38,906 bases of DNA from Bacteroidaceae bacterium (GTDB taxonomy: Bacteria > Bacteroidota > Bacteroidia > Bacteroidales > Bacteroidaceae): NCBI GenBank assembly GCA_017461605.1, contig JAFTXN010000008.1:1-38906 (forward strand). The letters run 5' to 3'. The translations under genes were made by a program, and so were the position numbers. Below the pieces are notes generated by a model. The model saw only the letters and a list, made by a program, of their open reading frames with translations, made no database searches and was not told the DNA's origin. Shown here piece by piece: positions 28,783 to 36,287 of the stretch. Position 1 is the stretch's first letter. Each line of letters opens with the position of its first letter.

Positions 28783-29781
28783 TTATTGGGGAGACTCCTG
28801 CTGTGATCGCTGTCGAAGCCAACCGGTGGCTACCTCCCAATAGTATGTGACGTATGCCAAAACTCCCAGCAGCATCACGAGAACGGTTTTCAGTCCGTGC
28901 GTAACGAGTGCAAACGACTTGGCGATGGCCGGAGGGGCTGCGTAAGCATTGGTGAGGGTCTTGACCACTGCAAAGTGCCAAGGACCGACACCGCCAGGGG
29001 TGGGGAGCAAAACACCGATGCTGGCCATGGCAAAAATATGAAGTGCGTCGATCAGACAGATGTTGCTGAGAGCTTCGTAACAGGGAAGGATGAGCCATAA
29101 CTGCAGGAAGTTGCATACCCAAATGCCGGTGCAGAGGCCGATGAATGCTTTGGGACTTTTCAGACGGGTAATGGCAGTGATGCCTTGCCAGAAATTGAGA
29201 AGCAGCGAACGGATGTGCTTCAGCCGGGGCAGGGTCAGGCCGATGGCGATGCAAACGAGCAAACCGATGCCTATGTAGAGCGTGTAGGAGGGTACGGCTT
29301 GGCGCATTCCGTCGATGAAGCGGTGTACCAGTCCCAGCGTGTCGCTCCATCTGAAAGCCAAGGCTGCCGCTACCACCACGATGAGGCAGACTACATCGGC
29401 CAGCTTCTCGATGACCACTGTGCCGAACGCACGTGTGGATACCTCGGCATTACCCCGGCGCACCAGTAACGAACGTGTGAGTTCGCCGAGGCGCGGTGTG
29501 ACGCTGTTGATGAGATATGAGATAAAAACCAGCTCGATGGCACGGCGCTTCTTGATGTGGATGTCGGCCGATTGCAGCAACATGCGCCAGCGCAACGAGC
29601 GCAACACGTTAGCTACGATACCGGCAAACAGGGCCAATATGATCCAAGTGTAATTGTGACGAGTGCTGAACACCTCGGACAAGTCACGGAAGTTGAAACC
29701 GCGATAAATCCATACCATGAGCACAATTCCCAGCAGGGTGGAGATGAGCAGGAATGCTATGTTCTTAGCTTGCTTTGCCAC
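28783..29781 (-). CDS. YbhN/LPG-synthase transmembrane-domain family membrane protein (GTG start)
   Basis: 332-aa integral membrane protein of the lysylphosphatidylglycerol-synthase TM/UPF0104 family (flippase-like); substrate unknown. About eight hydrophobic helices, the first in AKNIAFLLISTLLGIVLMV. The family pattern is seen in RSLRWRMLL, SYLINSVTPRLGELTRSLLV (N..P.R.GE motif), VIEKLADV and LLPTPGGVGPWHF (P.P.G.G). No ATG lies at the proper place. The only start that keeps helix 1 is GTG at 29781, three bases past the metY terminator T-run. The longer reading frame upstream runs antisense-like through metY and is not real. The next gene is the alpha-2-macroglobulin-like protein. Confidence 0.82.
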   Translation of the reverse strand: MAKQAKNIAFLLISTLLGIVLMVWIYRGFNFRDLSEVFSTRHNYTWIILALFAGIVANVLRSLRWRMLLQSADIHIKKRRAIELVFISYLINSVTPRLGELTRSLLVRRGNAEVSTRAFGTVVIEKLADVVCLIVVVAAALAFRWSDTLGLVHRFIDGMRQAVPSYTLYIGIGLLVCIAIGLTLPRLKHIRSLLLNFWQGITAITRLKSPKAFIGLCTGIWVCNFLQLWLILPCYEALSNICLIDALHIFAMASIGVLLPTPGGVGPWHFAVVKTLTNAYAAPPAIAKSFALVTHGLKTVLVMLLGVLAYVTYYWEVATGWLRQRSQQESPQ

Positions 29782-29784
29782 AAG

Positions 29785-29838
29785 AAAAAAGGTTGTTTCA
29801 GGGGGTAAATATACGTAAACCCTCCTGAAACAACCTTT
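29785..29838 (-). terminator. Terminator/attenuator after metY
   Basis: Arms 29824-29838 and 29788-29802 pair perfectly over 15 bp, with a few further G-C pairs inside. On the minus strand the stem ends in TTTTTT (29790-29785). The GTG start of the next gene follows three bases later, so this hairpin may act as an attenuator for the downstream pair of genes. Confidence 0.85.
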
Positions 29839-29861
29839 GAGGCATCTATAATAATCCTTAA

Positions 29862-31154
29862 TTATCCTTGCGTCGCTTCGTTCAAGGCTTGACGGATGTC
29901 GTCCAAGATGTCGTCCACGTCTTCGATGCCCACAGATAGACGGATGAGGTCGGGGGCAACACCGGCTTCGCGCAACTGTTCGTCGGAGAGCTGTCGGTGG
30001 GTGTGGCTGGCCGGATGGAGCACACAGGTGCGGGCGTCGGCCACGTGTGTGACGATGCAAATCATCTTGAGACTGTCCATGAAACGGATGGCATCCTCGC
30101 GAGAACCCTTCAGACCGAAAGCAATGACTCCGCAACCGCCTTCGGGCAGGTATTTCTCTGCCAGTGCATGATACTTGTCGCCCGGCAGACCGGCGTAGTT
30201 GACCCATGCCACTCGCGGATCGTTATGCAGGAATTCGGCTACGCGCTGTGCATTCTTGCAGTGCTGCTTCATGCGCAAGTGGAGAGTTTCGAGTCCGATG
30301 TTCAGCAGGAAGGCATTTTCCGGACTCTGAATGGAACCAAGGTCGCGCATGAGTTGTGCCGTGGCCTTGGTGATGTATGCACCGGCACCGAAGCTTTCGG
30401 CATAGGTGAGACCATGGTAGCTCTCGTCCGGAGAACACAGACCAGGGAACTTTTCGGCGTGCTCCATCCAAGGGAAACGGCCGCTATCGATAATGCAACC
30501 ACCCACGGCGGTGGCATGTCCGTCCATGTATTTGGTTGTGCTGTGAGTAACAATGTCGGCTCCCCACTCAAACGGGCGGCAGTGAACGGGCGTGGCAAAG
30601 GTGTTGTCGATGATGAGAGGAACACCGTTACGGTGAGCCAATTTTGCAAAGCGTTCGATGTCGAGCACCACACCTCCGGGATTGGAGATGGTTTCGCCAA
30701 ATACGCACTTCGTGTTGGGGCGGAACAACTTTTGGATGTCTTCGTCGCTGCTATCGGGGTCGACAAACGTACATTCGATACCCATCTTCTTCATTGTTAC
30801 GGCAAAGAGATTGTAGGTGCCGCCGTAAATGGTGGAGGAGGAGATGAAGTGGTCGCCGGCCTCACAGATGTTGAATACCGCATAGAACGAAGCTGCCTGT
30901 CCGCTGGAGGTCAGCATGGCTGCCACGCCGCCTTCGAGGGCCGCAATTTTTGCGGCTACGGCATCGTTGGTGGGGTTTTGCAGACGGGTATAGAAATATC
31001 CGGAATCTTTCAGGTCGAACAGACGAGCCATCTGGTCGCTGTTGTCATACTTGAAAGTAGTGCTTTGGTAGATGGGTACCACGCGGGGTTCGCCTTTTTT
31101 CGGTTTCCAACCTCCCTGTACGCAAATTGTTCCGGTCTTTTGTCTCTTTTCCAT
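29862..31154 (-). CDS. metY: O-acetylhomoserine sulfhydrylase/aminocarboxypropyltransferase
   Basis: PLP enzyme of the Cys/Met metabolism family that makes homocysteine from O-acetylhomoserine and sulfide. The PLP lysine is Lys208 in HSTTKYMDGHATAVGG. Other family marks are VPIYQSTTFKYD, YTRLQNPTND, SSGQAASFYAV, ETISNPGGVVLDI and DNTFATP. 430 aa is typical for MetY, longer than MetB/MetZ (~390). A cystathionine synthase role is less likely. A promoter lies in a palindromic unit at 31234-31241, and a terminator follows the gene. Confidence 0.92.
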   Translation of the reverse strand: MEKRQKTGTICVQGGWKPKKGEPRVVPIYQSTTFKYDNSDQMARLFDLKDSGYFYTRLQNPTNDAVAAKIAALEGGVAAMLTSSGQAASFYAVFNICEAGDHFISSSTIYGGTYNLFAVTMKKMGIECTFVDPDSSDEDIQKLFRPNTKCVFGETISNPGGVVLDIERFAKLAHRNGVPLIIDNTFATPVHCRPFEWGADIVTHSTTKYMDGHATAVGGCIIDSGRFPWMEHAEKFPGLCSPDESYHGLTYAESFGAGAYITKATAQLMRDLGSIQSPENAFLLNIGLETLHLRMKQHCKNAQRVAEFLHNDPRVAWVNYAGLPGDKYHALAEKYLPEGGCGVIAFGLKGSREDAIRFMDSLKMICIVTHVADARTCVLHPASHTHRQLSDEQLREAGVAPDLIRLSVGIEDVDDILDDIRQALNEATQG

Positions 31155-31233
31155 TGTATTTTCGTTTATGAGTTCTCGTTGTAGTTTTGTTTTCTTTCTT
31201 GTCAGTTTTTTGTTGTTTTGTATTGACAGAGTG

Positions 31234-31241
31234 CAAATATA
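31234..31241 (-). promoter_or_regulatory. -7 box of metY inside a palindromic unit
   Basis: Minus strand TATATTTG, a perfect TAnnTTTG. It is the left edge of the first of three 84-bp palindromic units. Transcription would start near 31227, giving a ~70-nt leader. No clear -33 TTTG is seen. Confidence 0.55.
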
Positions 31242-31486
31242 GTGAAAGGCGAGAGCAGGGAAAAGGAAAACTTGTTTTTCTTTTGCATGCCGAGCCGCCT
31301 CCTATTTTGCGTGAAGCGAAATATAGTGAAAGGCGAGTAAAAAGCTTGAAAATGCGCTTGCGAATTTTCAGAAGCTTGTCCGAGCCGCCTCCTATATTCT
31401 GTAAATATAGTGAAAGGCGAGTGAAAAGCTTGAAAATGCGCTTACGAATTTTCAGAAGCTTGTCCGAGCCGCCTTCCGTGCTTTGG
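31235..31486. repeat. Three tandem 84-bp palindromic units
   Basis: Units start at 31235, 31319 and 31403, an exact 84-bp spacing. Units 2 and 3 are nearly identical. Unit 1 shares the ends but has a different inner stem. Each begins AAATATAGTGAAAGGCGAG and ends CCGAGCCGCC with a CCTAT-like edge. Inside units 2 and 3, AAGCTTGAAAAT...ATTTTCAGAAGCTT forms a hairpin. The ends resemble the palindrome at 13331-13411. Confidence 0.85.
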
Positions 31487-31518
31487 CTTTTGCGTTGGGA
31501 TACATTATATAATATATG

Positions 31519-31530
31519 TACGCGCGCGTA
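31519..31530. other. Alternating purine-pyrimidine palindrome
   Basis: TACGCGCGCGTA is a perfect palindrome with four CG steps, preceded by an AT-rich stretch (ATTATATAATATATG). Such sequence can adopt Z-DNA or a cruciform. No function can be assigned. Confidence 0.4.
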
Positions 31531-31548
31531 TAGTGGTGACGCTAGTAT

Positions 31549-31567
31549 TCCGGATGGGGCTGCCCGA
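31549..31567. repeat. Solo terminal fragment of the composite repeat
   Basis: TCCGGATGGGGCTGCCCGA matches the terminal inverted repeat of the 412-424-bp element (copy B left end) over about 16 bp, but nothing else of the element follows. It is probably a relic. Confidence 0.45.
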
Positions 31568-31702
31568 ATGCTGTGCGTGGGTCGGTGATGTCTGTGCTTT
31601 GGGTGCGCGCGGCTTTTGTTGCAATGTCGGTATCTCGTTGTTCCGTGTCGCTTTTTGTGACTTGTGAGTGAGAAATTTCCCGTATTTTATAGTGCTTTCC
31701 AC

Positions 31703-31734
31703 CTTGGGTATTCGAATTTTTATTGGTAACTTTG
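31703..31734 (+). promoter_or_regulatory. Promoter of the rpsL operon
   Basis: CTTG (31703-31706), 20-nt spacer, TAACTTTG (31727-31734, perfect -7 box). Transcription should start near 31741, leaving a ~75-nt A-rich leader before rpsL. Confidence 0.7.
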
Positions 31735-31816
31735 CAGCCCGAAAGGTGTAGTGTGCACTTTTGGAAACAAGAAGAAAATAACAAATACAATATATAACAA
31801 ATTAAAAATCACTACA

Positions 31817-32200
31817 ATGCCTACTATTCAACAATTGGTAAGAAAGGGTAGAAGCGTAGCTGCAGACAAATCGAAGTCTCCCGCGTTGGACGCTTGCCCT
31901 CAGCGTAGAGGCGTGTGTGTACGTGTGTACACTACAACGCCTAAGAAACCTAACTCAGCAATGCGTAAGGTTGCTCGTGTGCGTTTGACAAACTCCAAGG
32001 AGGTGAACTCCTACATTCCCGGAGAAGGTCACAACTTGCAGGAACATAGCATCGTATTGGTACGCGGTGGTCGTGTGAAGGACCTCCCGGGTGTGCGCTA
32101 TCACATCGTGCGTGGTACACTTGATACTGCCGGTGTAGCCAGCCGCACACAGCGTCGTTCTAAGTATGGTGCCAAGCGCCCCAAAGCAGCTAAGAAGTAA
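31817..32200 (+). CDS. rpsL: 30S ribosomal protein S12
   Basis: Decoding-centre protein of the small subunit. The conserved loops [19 protein letters not shown] and [15 protein letters not shown] are intact. The lysines associated with streptomycin sensitivity (Lys43/44 region and the K of RVKDLPG) are wild type. The start at 31817 ([11 protein letters not shown]) is the universal S12 start; the upstream in-frame ATG lies just after the promoter and is not used. 127 aa. First gene of the str operon. Confidence 0.97.
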   Translation: MPTIQQLVRKGRSVAADKSKSPALDACPQRRGVCVRVYTTTPKKPNSAMRKVARVRLTNSKEVNSYIPGEGHNLQEHSIVLVRGGRVKDLPGVRYHIVRGTLDTAGVASRTQRRSKYGAKRPKAAKK

Positions 32201-32289
32201 GAAACATTAAATTTGGTTGGCAAAAGGTTGAGTAAACATCCGGAGGTGGTGTTGAAGACTAATGCAGCCCAACAAAACCCAACAAAACA

Positions 32290-32766
32290 ATGAGAAAAGC
32301 AAAACCTAAGAAGCGTGTGATCCTTCCGGATCCCGTTTACGGAGACGTTAAAGTTTCCAAGTTTGTGAACCATCTGATGTATGATGGTAAGAAGAACATT
32401 TCTTACGAAATTTTCTACAAGGCCCTCAATCTCGTAGGTGAGAAGATGAAGGACCAAGAGAAGTCGGCTCTCGAAATATGGAAGACCGCTCTCGATAAGG
32501 TAACTCCTCAGGTGGAAGTGAAGAGCCGTCGTATCGGTGGTGCTACTTTCCAAGTACCTACTGAAATTCGCCCCGATCGTAAGGAATCTGTCTCTATGAA
32601 GAATATGATCAACTACGCTCGCAAGCGTGGCGGTAAGACTATGGCCGATAAGCTCGCAGCCGAAATCATGGATGCTTATAACGAGCAGGGTGGTGCTTTC
32701 AAGCGTAAGGAAGATATGCACCGCATGGCTGAGGCAAACCGTGCATTCGCTCACTTCAGATTCTAA
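32290..32766 (+). CDS. rpsG: 30S ribosomal protein S7
   Basis: Primary binder of the 3' domain of 16S rRNA. The protein starts MRKAKPKKR and contains [38 protein letters not shown] and the C-terminal [17 protein letters not shown]-like end. 158 aa is normal. The 89-nt gap after rpsL contains complementary GGTTGG and CCCAAC tracts. It could hold an S7 autoregulatory site as in E. coli (inference only). Confidence 0.97.
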   Translation: MRKAKPKKRVILPDPVYGDVKVSKFVNHLMYDGKKNISYEIFYKALNLVGEKMKDQEKSALEIWKTALDKVTPQVEVKSRRIGGATFQVPTEIRPDRKESVSMKNMINYARKRGGKTMADKLAAEIMDAYNEQGGAFKRKEDMHRMAEANRAFAHFRF

Positions 32767-32770
32767 TACC

Positions 32771-32780
32771 AAAGGAGATA
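32771..32780 (+). promoter_or_regulatory. Strong Shine-Dalgarno of fusA
   Basis: AAAGGAG ends 8 nt before the ATG at 32786. Such a strong Shine-Dalgarno is uncommon in Bacteroidetes and is not obvious before the other genes here. It fixes the fusA start, which is not the upstream in-frame ATG at 32627. Confidence 0.7.
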
Positions 32781-32785
32781 CAATC

Positions 32786-34906
32786 ATGGCAAAGCAAGAC
32801 TTACTTTTTACCCGTAATATCGGCATTATGGCCCATATCGACGCGGGCAAAACAACAACTTCTGAGCGTATACTCTTCTACACCGGTAAAACTCATAAGA
32901 TCGGTGAAACTCACGATGGCTCTGCCACAATGGACTGGATGGCGCAGGAGCAGGAACGTGGTATCACAATTACCTCGGCTGCTACAACCGCATTCTGGAC
33001 TTGGGCCGGTAAGCAGTATAAGTTCAACTTGATTGACACTCCGGGACACGTTGACTTCACCGCTGAGGTGGAACGCTCACTTCGTGTGCTTGATGGTGCT
33101 GTGGCTACCTACTGTGCTGTAGGTGGTGTGGAGCCCCAGTCTGAAACCGTATGGCGTCAGGCTGATAAGTACAACGTACCTCGTATCGGTTATGTGAACA
33201 AAATGGACCGTTCGGGTGCAGACTATTACGAAGTGGTGCGCCAAATGAAAGAAGTACTCGGTGCAAATCCTTGCCCCGTATCAATTCCTATTGGTGCTGA
33301 AGAAAACTTCAAGGGTATCATCGACCTGATTAAGATGAAAGCCATCCTGTGGCACGACGAAACCATGGGTGCTGAGTATGACGTGGAAGATATTCCCGCT
33401 GACCTCAAGGCTGAAGCAGAAGAGTGGCGCGGTAAGATGCTTGAAGTTGCTGCTGAATGCGACGAGGCATTGATGGAGAAGTTCTTCGAGGATCCCGACA
33501 CTATCACTGAGGACGAGATCGTAGCAGCCATCCGTAAGGGTACTCTCGCTCTCGATATTGTTCCGATGACTTGTGGTTCTTCGTTTAAGAACAAGGGTGT
33601 ACAGACATTGCTCGACTATGTTTGTATGTTCTTGCCCTCACCCCTTGATACTCCCAGTGTTGTGGGTACCAACCCCGAAACCGGTGAGGAAGAGACCCGT
33701 ACTCCCAGCGAAGACGATAAGACTTCTGCTTTGGCATTTAAGATTGCCACTGACCCCTATGTGGGCCGCTTGACTTTCTTCCGTGTATATTCAGGTAAGA
33801 TTGAAGCTGGTTCTTACGTATACAATGTGCGTTCCGGTAAGAAGGAGCGTGTGTCTCGTATCTTCCAGATGCACTCCAACCACCAGAATCCCGTGGAAGT
33901 GATTGGTGCCGGTGATATCGGTGCCGGTGTAGGCTTCAAGGATATCCGTACCGGTGACACTCTTGCCGAAGAAGGTGCACCTATCGTTCTCGAATCTATG
34001 GACTTCCCCGATCCCGTTATCGGTATCGCTGTTGAGCCCAAGACCCAGAAGGACCTCGACAAGCTCTCCAATGGTCTTGCCAAGTTGGCAGAAGAAGACC
34101 CCACTTTCACCGTTCGTACCGACGAGCAGAGCGGTCAGACCGTTATCTCAGGTATGGGTGAGCTTCACCTCGACATCATCATCGACCGTCTGAAGCGTGA
34201 GTTCAAGGTGGAATGTAACCAGGGTAAGCCCCAGGTGAACTACAAGGAAGCCATCACCAAGACTGTTAACCTCCGTGAGGTTTACAAGAAGCAGTCCGGT
34301 GGTCGCGGTAAGTTCGCTGACATCATCGTGAACGTTGGTCCTGTGGACGAAGACTTCAAGGAAGGCGGTCTGCAGTTTGTCAACAAAGTTACCGGTGGTA
34401 ACATTCCTAAGGAATTTATCCCCTCTGTGCAGAAGGGCTTTGAGAATGCCATGAAGAGCGGTGTGCTCGGTGGCTATCCCCTTGACAGCTTGAAGGTGGA
34501 ACTCCTCGATGGTTCTTTCCACCCCGTAGACTCTGACCAGTTGTCCTTCGAAATCGCAGCTCTCCAGGCTTACAAGAATGCTTGTGCTCAGGCAGGTCCT
34601 TGCCTCATGGAGCCGATGATGAAGCTCGAAGTGGTAACTCCCGAAGAGAACATGGGTGATGTGATCGGTGACTTGAACAAGCGTCGCGGTCAGGTGGAAG
34701 GTATGGAAAGCGGCCGCAGCGGTGCTCGCATCGTGAAGGCTACTGTGCCTCTGGCAGAGATGTTCGGTTACGTAACAGCTCTCCGTACCATCACTTCAGG
34801 TCGTGCTACCAGCTCTATGCAGTATGACCACCACGCAGCCGTTTCCAACAGCATCGCCAAGGCTGTGCTCGAGGAAGTGAAGGGTCGTGTAGATCTCATC
34901 AAATAA
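32786..34906 (+). CDS. fusA: Elongation factor G
   Basis: GTPase that drives ribosome translocation and, with RRF, recycling. G-domain motifs: [17 protein letters not shown] (G1), [20 protein letters not shown] (G3) and NKMDRSGAD (G4). Domain IV and V motifs such as GRGKFADI and [15 protein letters not shown] follow. 706 aa is full length. The gene lies 19 nt after rpsG, as expected in the str operon. The gene order with S12, S7 and S10 identifies it as the main EF-G. Confidence 0.97.
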   Translation: MAKQDLLFTRNIGIMAHIDAGKTTTSERILFYTGKTHKIGETHDGSATMDWMAQEQERGITITSAATTAFWTWAGKQYKFNLIDTPGHVDFTAEVERSLRVLDGAVATYCAVGGVEPQSETVWRQADKYNVPRIGYVNKMDRSGADYYEVVRQMKEVLGANPCPVSIPIGAEENFKGIIDLIKMKAILWHDETMGAEYDVEDIPADLKAEAEEWRGKMLEVAAECDEALMEKFFEDPDTITEDEIVAAIRKGTLALDIVPMTCGSSFKNKGVQTLLDYVCMFLPSPLDTPSVVGTNPETGEEETRTPSEDDKTSALAFKIATDPYVGRLTFFRVYSGKIEAGSYVYNVRSGKKERVSRIFQMHSNHQNPVEVIGAGDIGAGVGFKDIRTGDTLAEEGAPIVLESMDFPDPVIGIAVEPKTQKDLDKLSNGLAKLAEEDPTFTVRTDEQSGQTVISGMGELHLDIIIDRLKREFKVECNQGKPQVNYKEAITKTVNLREVYKKQSGGRGKFADIIVNVGPVDEDFKEGGLQFVNKVTGGNIPKEFIPSVQKGFENAMKSGVLGGYPLDSLKVELLDGSFHPVDSDQLSFEIAALQAYKNACAQAGPCLMEPMMKLEVVTPEENMGDVIGDLNKRRGQVEGMESGRSGARIVKATVPLAEMFGYVTALRTITSGRATSSMQYDHHAAVSNSIAKAVLEEVKGRVDLIK

Positions 34907-34927
34907 TTTAAACAATAAATTGCCGGA

Positions 34928-34969
34928 AGAGTGGCGGGCTAACGAATGACTCTTAGCCCGCCCCACTCT
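34928..34969 (+). promoter_or_regulatory. Strong hairpin between fusA and rpsJ
   Basis: AGAGTGGCGGGCTAA (34928-34942) pairs with TTAGCCCGCCCCACTCT (34953-34969) through 15 bp with a 2-nt bulge. No T-run follows, so it does not look like a terminator. It may be an mRNA processing, stability or autoregulatory element inside the operon. Confidence 0.6.
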
Positions 34970-34996
34970 AAAGGTCTATCAAAAAAAACAAACACA

Positions 34997-35302
34997 ATGA
35001 GTCAGAAAATTAGAATTAAGCTGAAGTCTTACGATCACACACTCGTGGAGAAATCTGCAGAGAAGATCGTGAAGAACGTGAAAGCAACGGGTGCCATCGT
35101 CAGCGGACCGATTCCCCTCCCCACTCGTAAGCGCATCATCACCGTGAACCGCTCTACCTTCGTAAACAAGAAGAGCCGTGAGCAGTTCGAAGTTTCCACT
35201 TACAAGCGTCTCATCGACATCTACAGCTCTACAGCTAAGACTGTTGACGCTCTCATGAAGCTGGAACTCCCCTGCGGTGTAGAAGTAGAAATCAAGGTGT
35301 AG
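34997..35302 (+). CDS. rpsJ: 30S ribosomal protein S10
   Basis: Small-subunit protein, also the NusE antitermination factor. The family pattern is complete: [37 protein letters not shown] and [15 protein letters not shown]. 101 aa. The start at 34997 is standard. In most Bacteroidales rpsJ is followed by rplC; here a terminator follows 26 nt after the stop. Confidence 0.97.
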   Translation: MSQKIRIKLKSYDHTLVEKSAEKIVKNVKATGAIVSGPIPLPTRKRIITVNRSTFVNKKSREQFEVSTYKRLIDIYSSTAKTVDALMKLELPCGVEVEIKV

Positions 35303-35328
35303 TACATCTGTACTCAACCAGCGAATAC

Positions 35329-35370
35329 AAATGTCCGTATGCAGTCTTTGTGTACGGACATTTATTGTTT
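35329..35370 (+). terminator. Terminator after rpsJ
   Basis: AAATGTCCGTA (35329-35339) and TACGGACATTT (35353-35363) form a perfect 11-bp stem followed by ATTGTTTTC. This closes the rpsL-rpsG-fusA-rpsJ unit. Confidence 0.85.
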
Positions 35371-35424
35371 TCGCAAGTTGGGAACCAGCAGATAGGAAAA
35401 GCATCAGAATAGTATCATGACACT

Positions 35425-35631
35425 ATGAGGAAATCCACAACCGGGAGGCGGACTTCCGGAAAACCGAAAGCTAAGGTCGGAAAAGGCTGGGAGAGCGGTC
35501 CGAGGGTGGGGAAGTCGCGTGCCGGCAAAGCTAACAATCAGCGAAACCGAATCCTGAAGAAAGCACCCAAGCCGAAACTGATCATCACCCCCGATGGTCA
35601 TTGCTTGCGGCCCGATAGTGATAGAACATAA
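35425..35631 (+). CDS. Small, very basic hypothetical protein (68 aa)
   Basis: I do not recognise this protein. It has 11 Lys and 9 Arg against only 4 acidic residues, many Gly, Pro and Ser, and no hydrophobic segment. The N-terminal two thirds look disordered (GRRTSGKPKAKVGKGW, KSRAGKANNQRNR). The C-terminus is more ordered (PKLIITPDGHCLRP). It could bind nucleic acid (inference). The case for a real gene: it sits between the rpsJ terminator and its own strong terminator, whose stem starts at its stop codon. The case against: its composition could arise by chance and no promoter box is evident. Confidence 0.5.
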   Translation: MRKSTTGRRTSGKPKAKVGKGWESGPRVGKSRAGKANNQRNRILKKAPKPKLIITPDGHCLRPDSDRT

Positions 35632-35678
35632 AGAAGCGACGTGTGAATGAATGCTCATTTGCACGTCGCTTCTTTGTT
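35630..35678 (+). terminator. Near-perfect 21-bp terminator hairpin
   Basis: AAAGAAGCGACGTG (35630-35643) pairs with CACGTCGCTTCTTT (35662-35675). The stem continues inward through two G-U pairs and AATGA/TCATT to a 4-nt loop. GTTTC follows. It begins on the last base of the small ORF stop codon, so it probably ends that transcript. Confidence 0.8.
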
Positions 35679-35769
35679 TCAATGAATTTTGCGGAAGCAC
35701 GGACTTCATGGTGCCACCTGCAGTGTTAGCTTGGTGGAAAAGTGCCGTGGAATGTCAGATGCCCACACC

Positions 35770-35848
35770 GCAATGCAGCCATTGCTGCGTCATGTTTTAT
35801 ATTGTTGCTACAATAAATGTAAGAGGAGAGCGGAATGTTGTACCTTTG
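35770..35848 (+). promoter_or_regulatory. umuDC promoter with two candidate operators
   Basis: TACCTTTG (35841-35848) is a perfect -7 box only 8 nt before the umuD ATG, so the transcript should be nearly leaderless. No good -33 box is present. Two inverted repeats lie upstream: GCAATG-CAGC-CATTGC (35770-35785) and ATTGT-TGCT-ACAAT (35801-35814). Either could be the site of a damage-responsive repressor (inference). Confidence 0.55.
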
Positions 35849-35856
35849 CTACCACT

Positions 35857-36285
35857 ATGGATAAGTTTGTACCACATACCATCGATGTAGCAGAATCGTA
35901 CGAGAGCCATCTGCTGGGAGATGTGAAAGCCGGATTTCCATCGCCGTCAGAAGATGTACGTGAGAAGTTGGACCTTGTCAAGTTGCTTGTCAGAAACCGG
36001 GCTTCCACTTTCTTCTTCCGTGTAAACGGAGTCTCAATGGTGGATGCAGATATAGACGAGGGTGACATTATTATTGTAGACAGAGCCGTTGCTCCATACA
36101 ACAACTGTAAGGCTGTTTGCTATATCGATGGCGAATACACCGTCAAGCGTGTGGAGATTGGCGATAACAAAGTCCGGTTGATGCCGGCCAATGAGAATAA
36201 CAAGGCCTATAAGCCCATAGAAGTAACGGCGGAGAACGATTTTCTAATTTGGGGCGTCGTTACCTATGTCATCAAGAAGATGTAG
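35857..36285 (+). CDS. umuD: UmuD-type self-cleaving S24 peptidase, DNA polymerase V accessory subunit
   Basis: LexA-fold serine peptidase that cleaves itself on RecA filaments to give UmuD', the partner of UmuC in translesion synthesis. With the ATG at 35857 the catalytic residues are Ser60 (RVNGVSMVDA) and Lys97 (GEYTVKRVE), the same numbers as E. coli UmuD. The cleavage site is Ala25-Gly26 (DVKAGFPSP). 142 aa matches UmuD and there is no DNA-binding domain, so it is not LexA. umuC starts 2 nt after its stop. Confidence 0.93.
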   Translation: MDKFVPHTIDVAESYESHLLGDVKAGFPSPSEDVREKLDLVKLLVRNRASTFFFRVNGVSMVDADIDEGDIIIVDRAVAPYNNCKAVCYIDGEYTVKRVEIGDNKVRLMPANENNKAYKPIEVTAENDFLIWGVVTYVIKKM

Positions 36286-36287
36286 CG

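Noticed and set aside
29782-30207. N-terminal extension of the YbhN-type membrane protein into metY
   Set aside because: The ~140 extra residues are a second-frame reading of metY and its terminator, rich in Arg, His and Pro, with no family match. The GTG at 29781 gives the normal length.
31235-31486. CRISPR array
   Set aside because: Only three units, with no short repeat and variable spacer structure; the whole 84-bp unit is repeated and palindromic. No cas genes are present.
34928-34969. Terminator between fusA and rpsJ
   Set aside because: The stem is strong but has no T-run on either strand, and rpsJ follows without its own promoter box.
35857-36285. LexA repressor
   Set aside because: There is no N-terminal winged-helix domain; the protein is UmuD-sized, has UmuD residue numbering and is followed by umuC.
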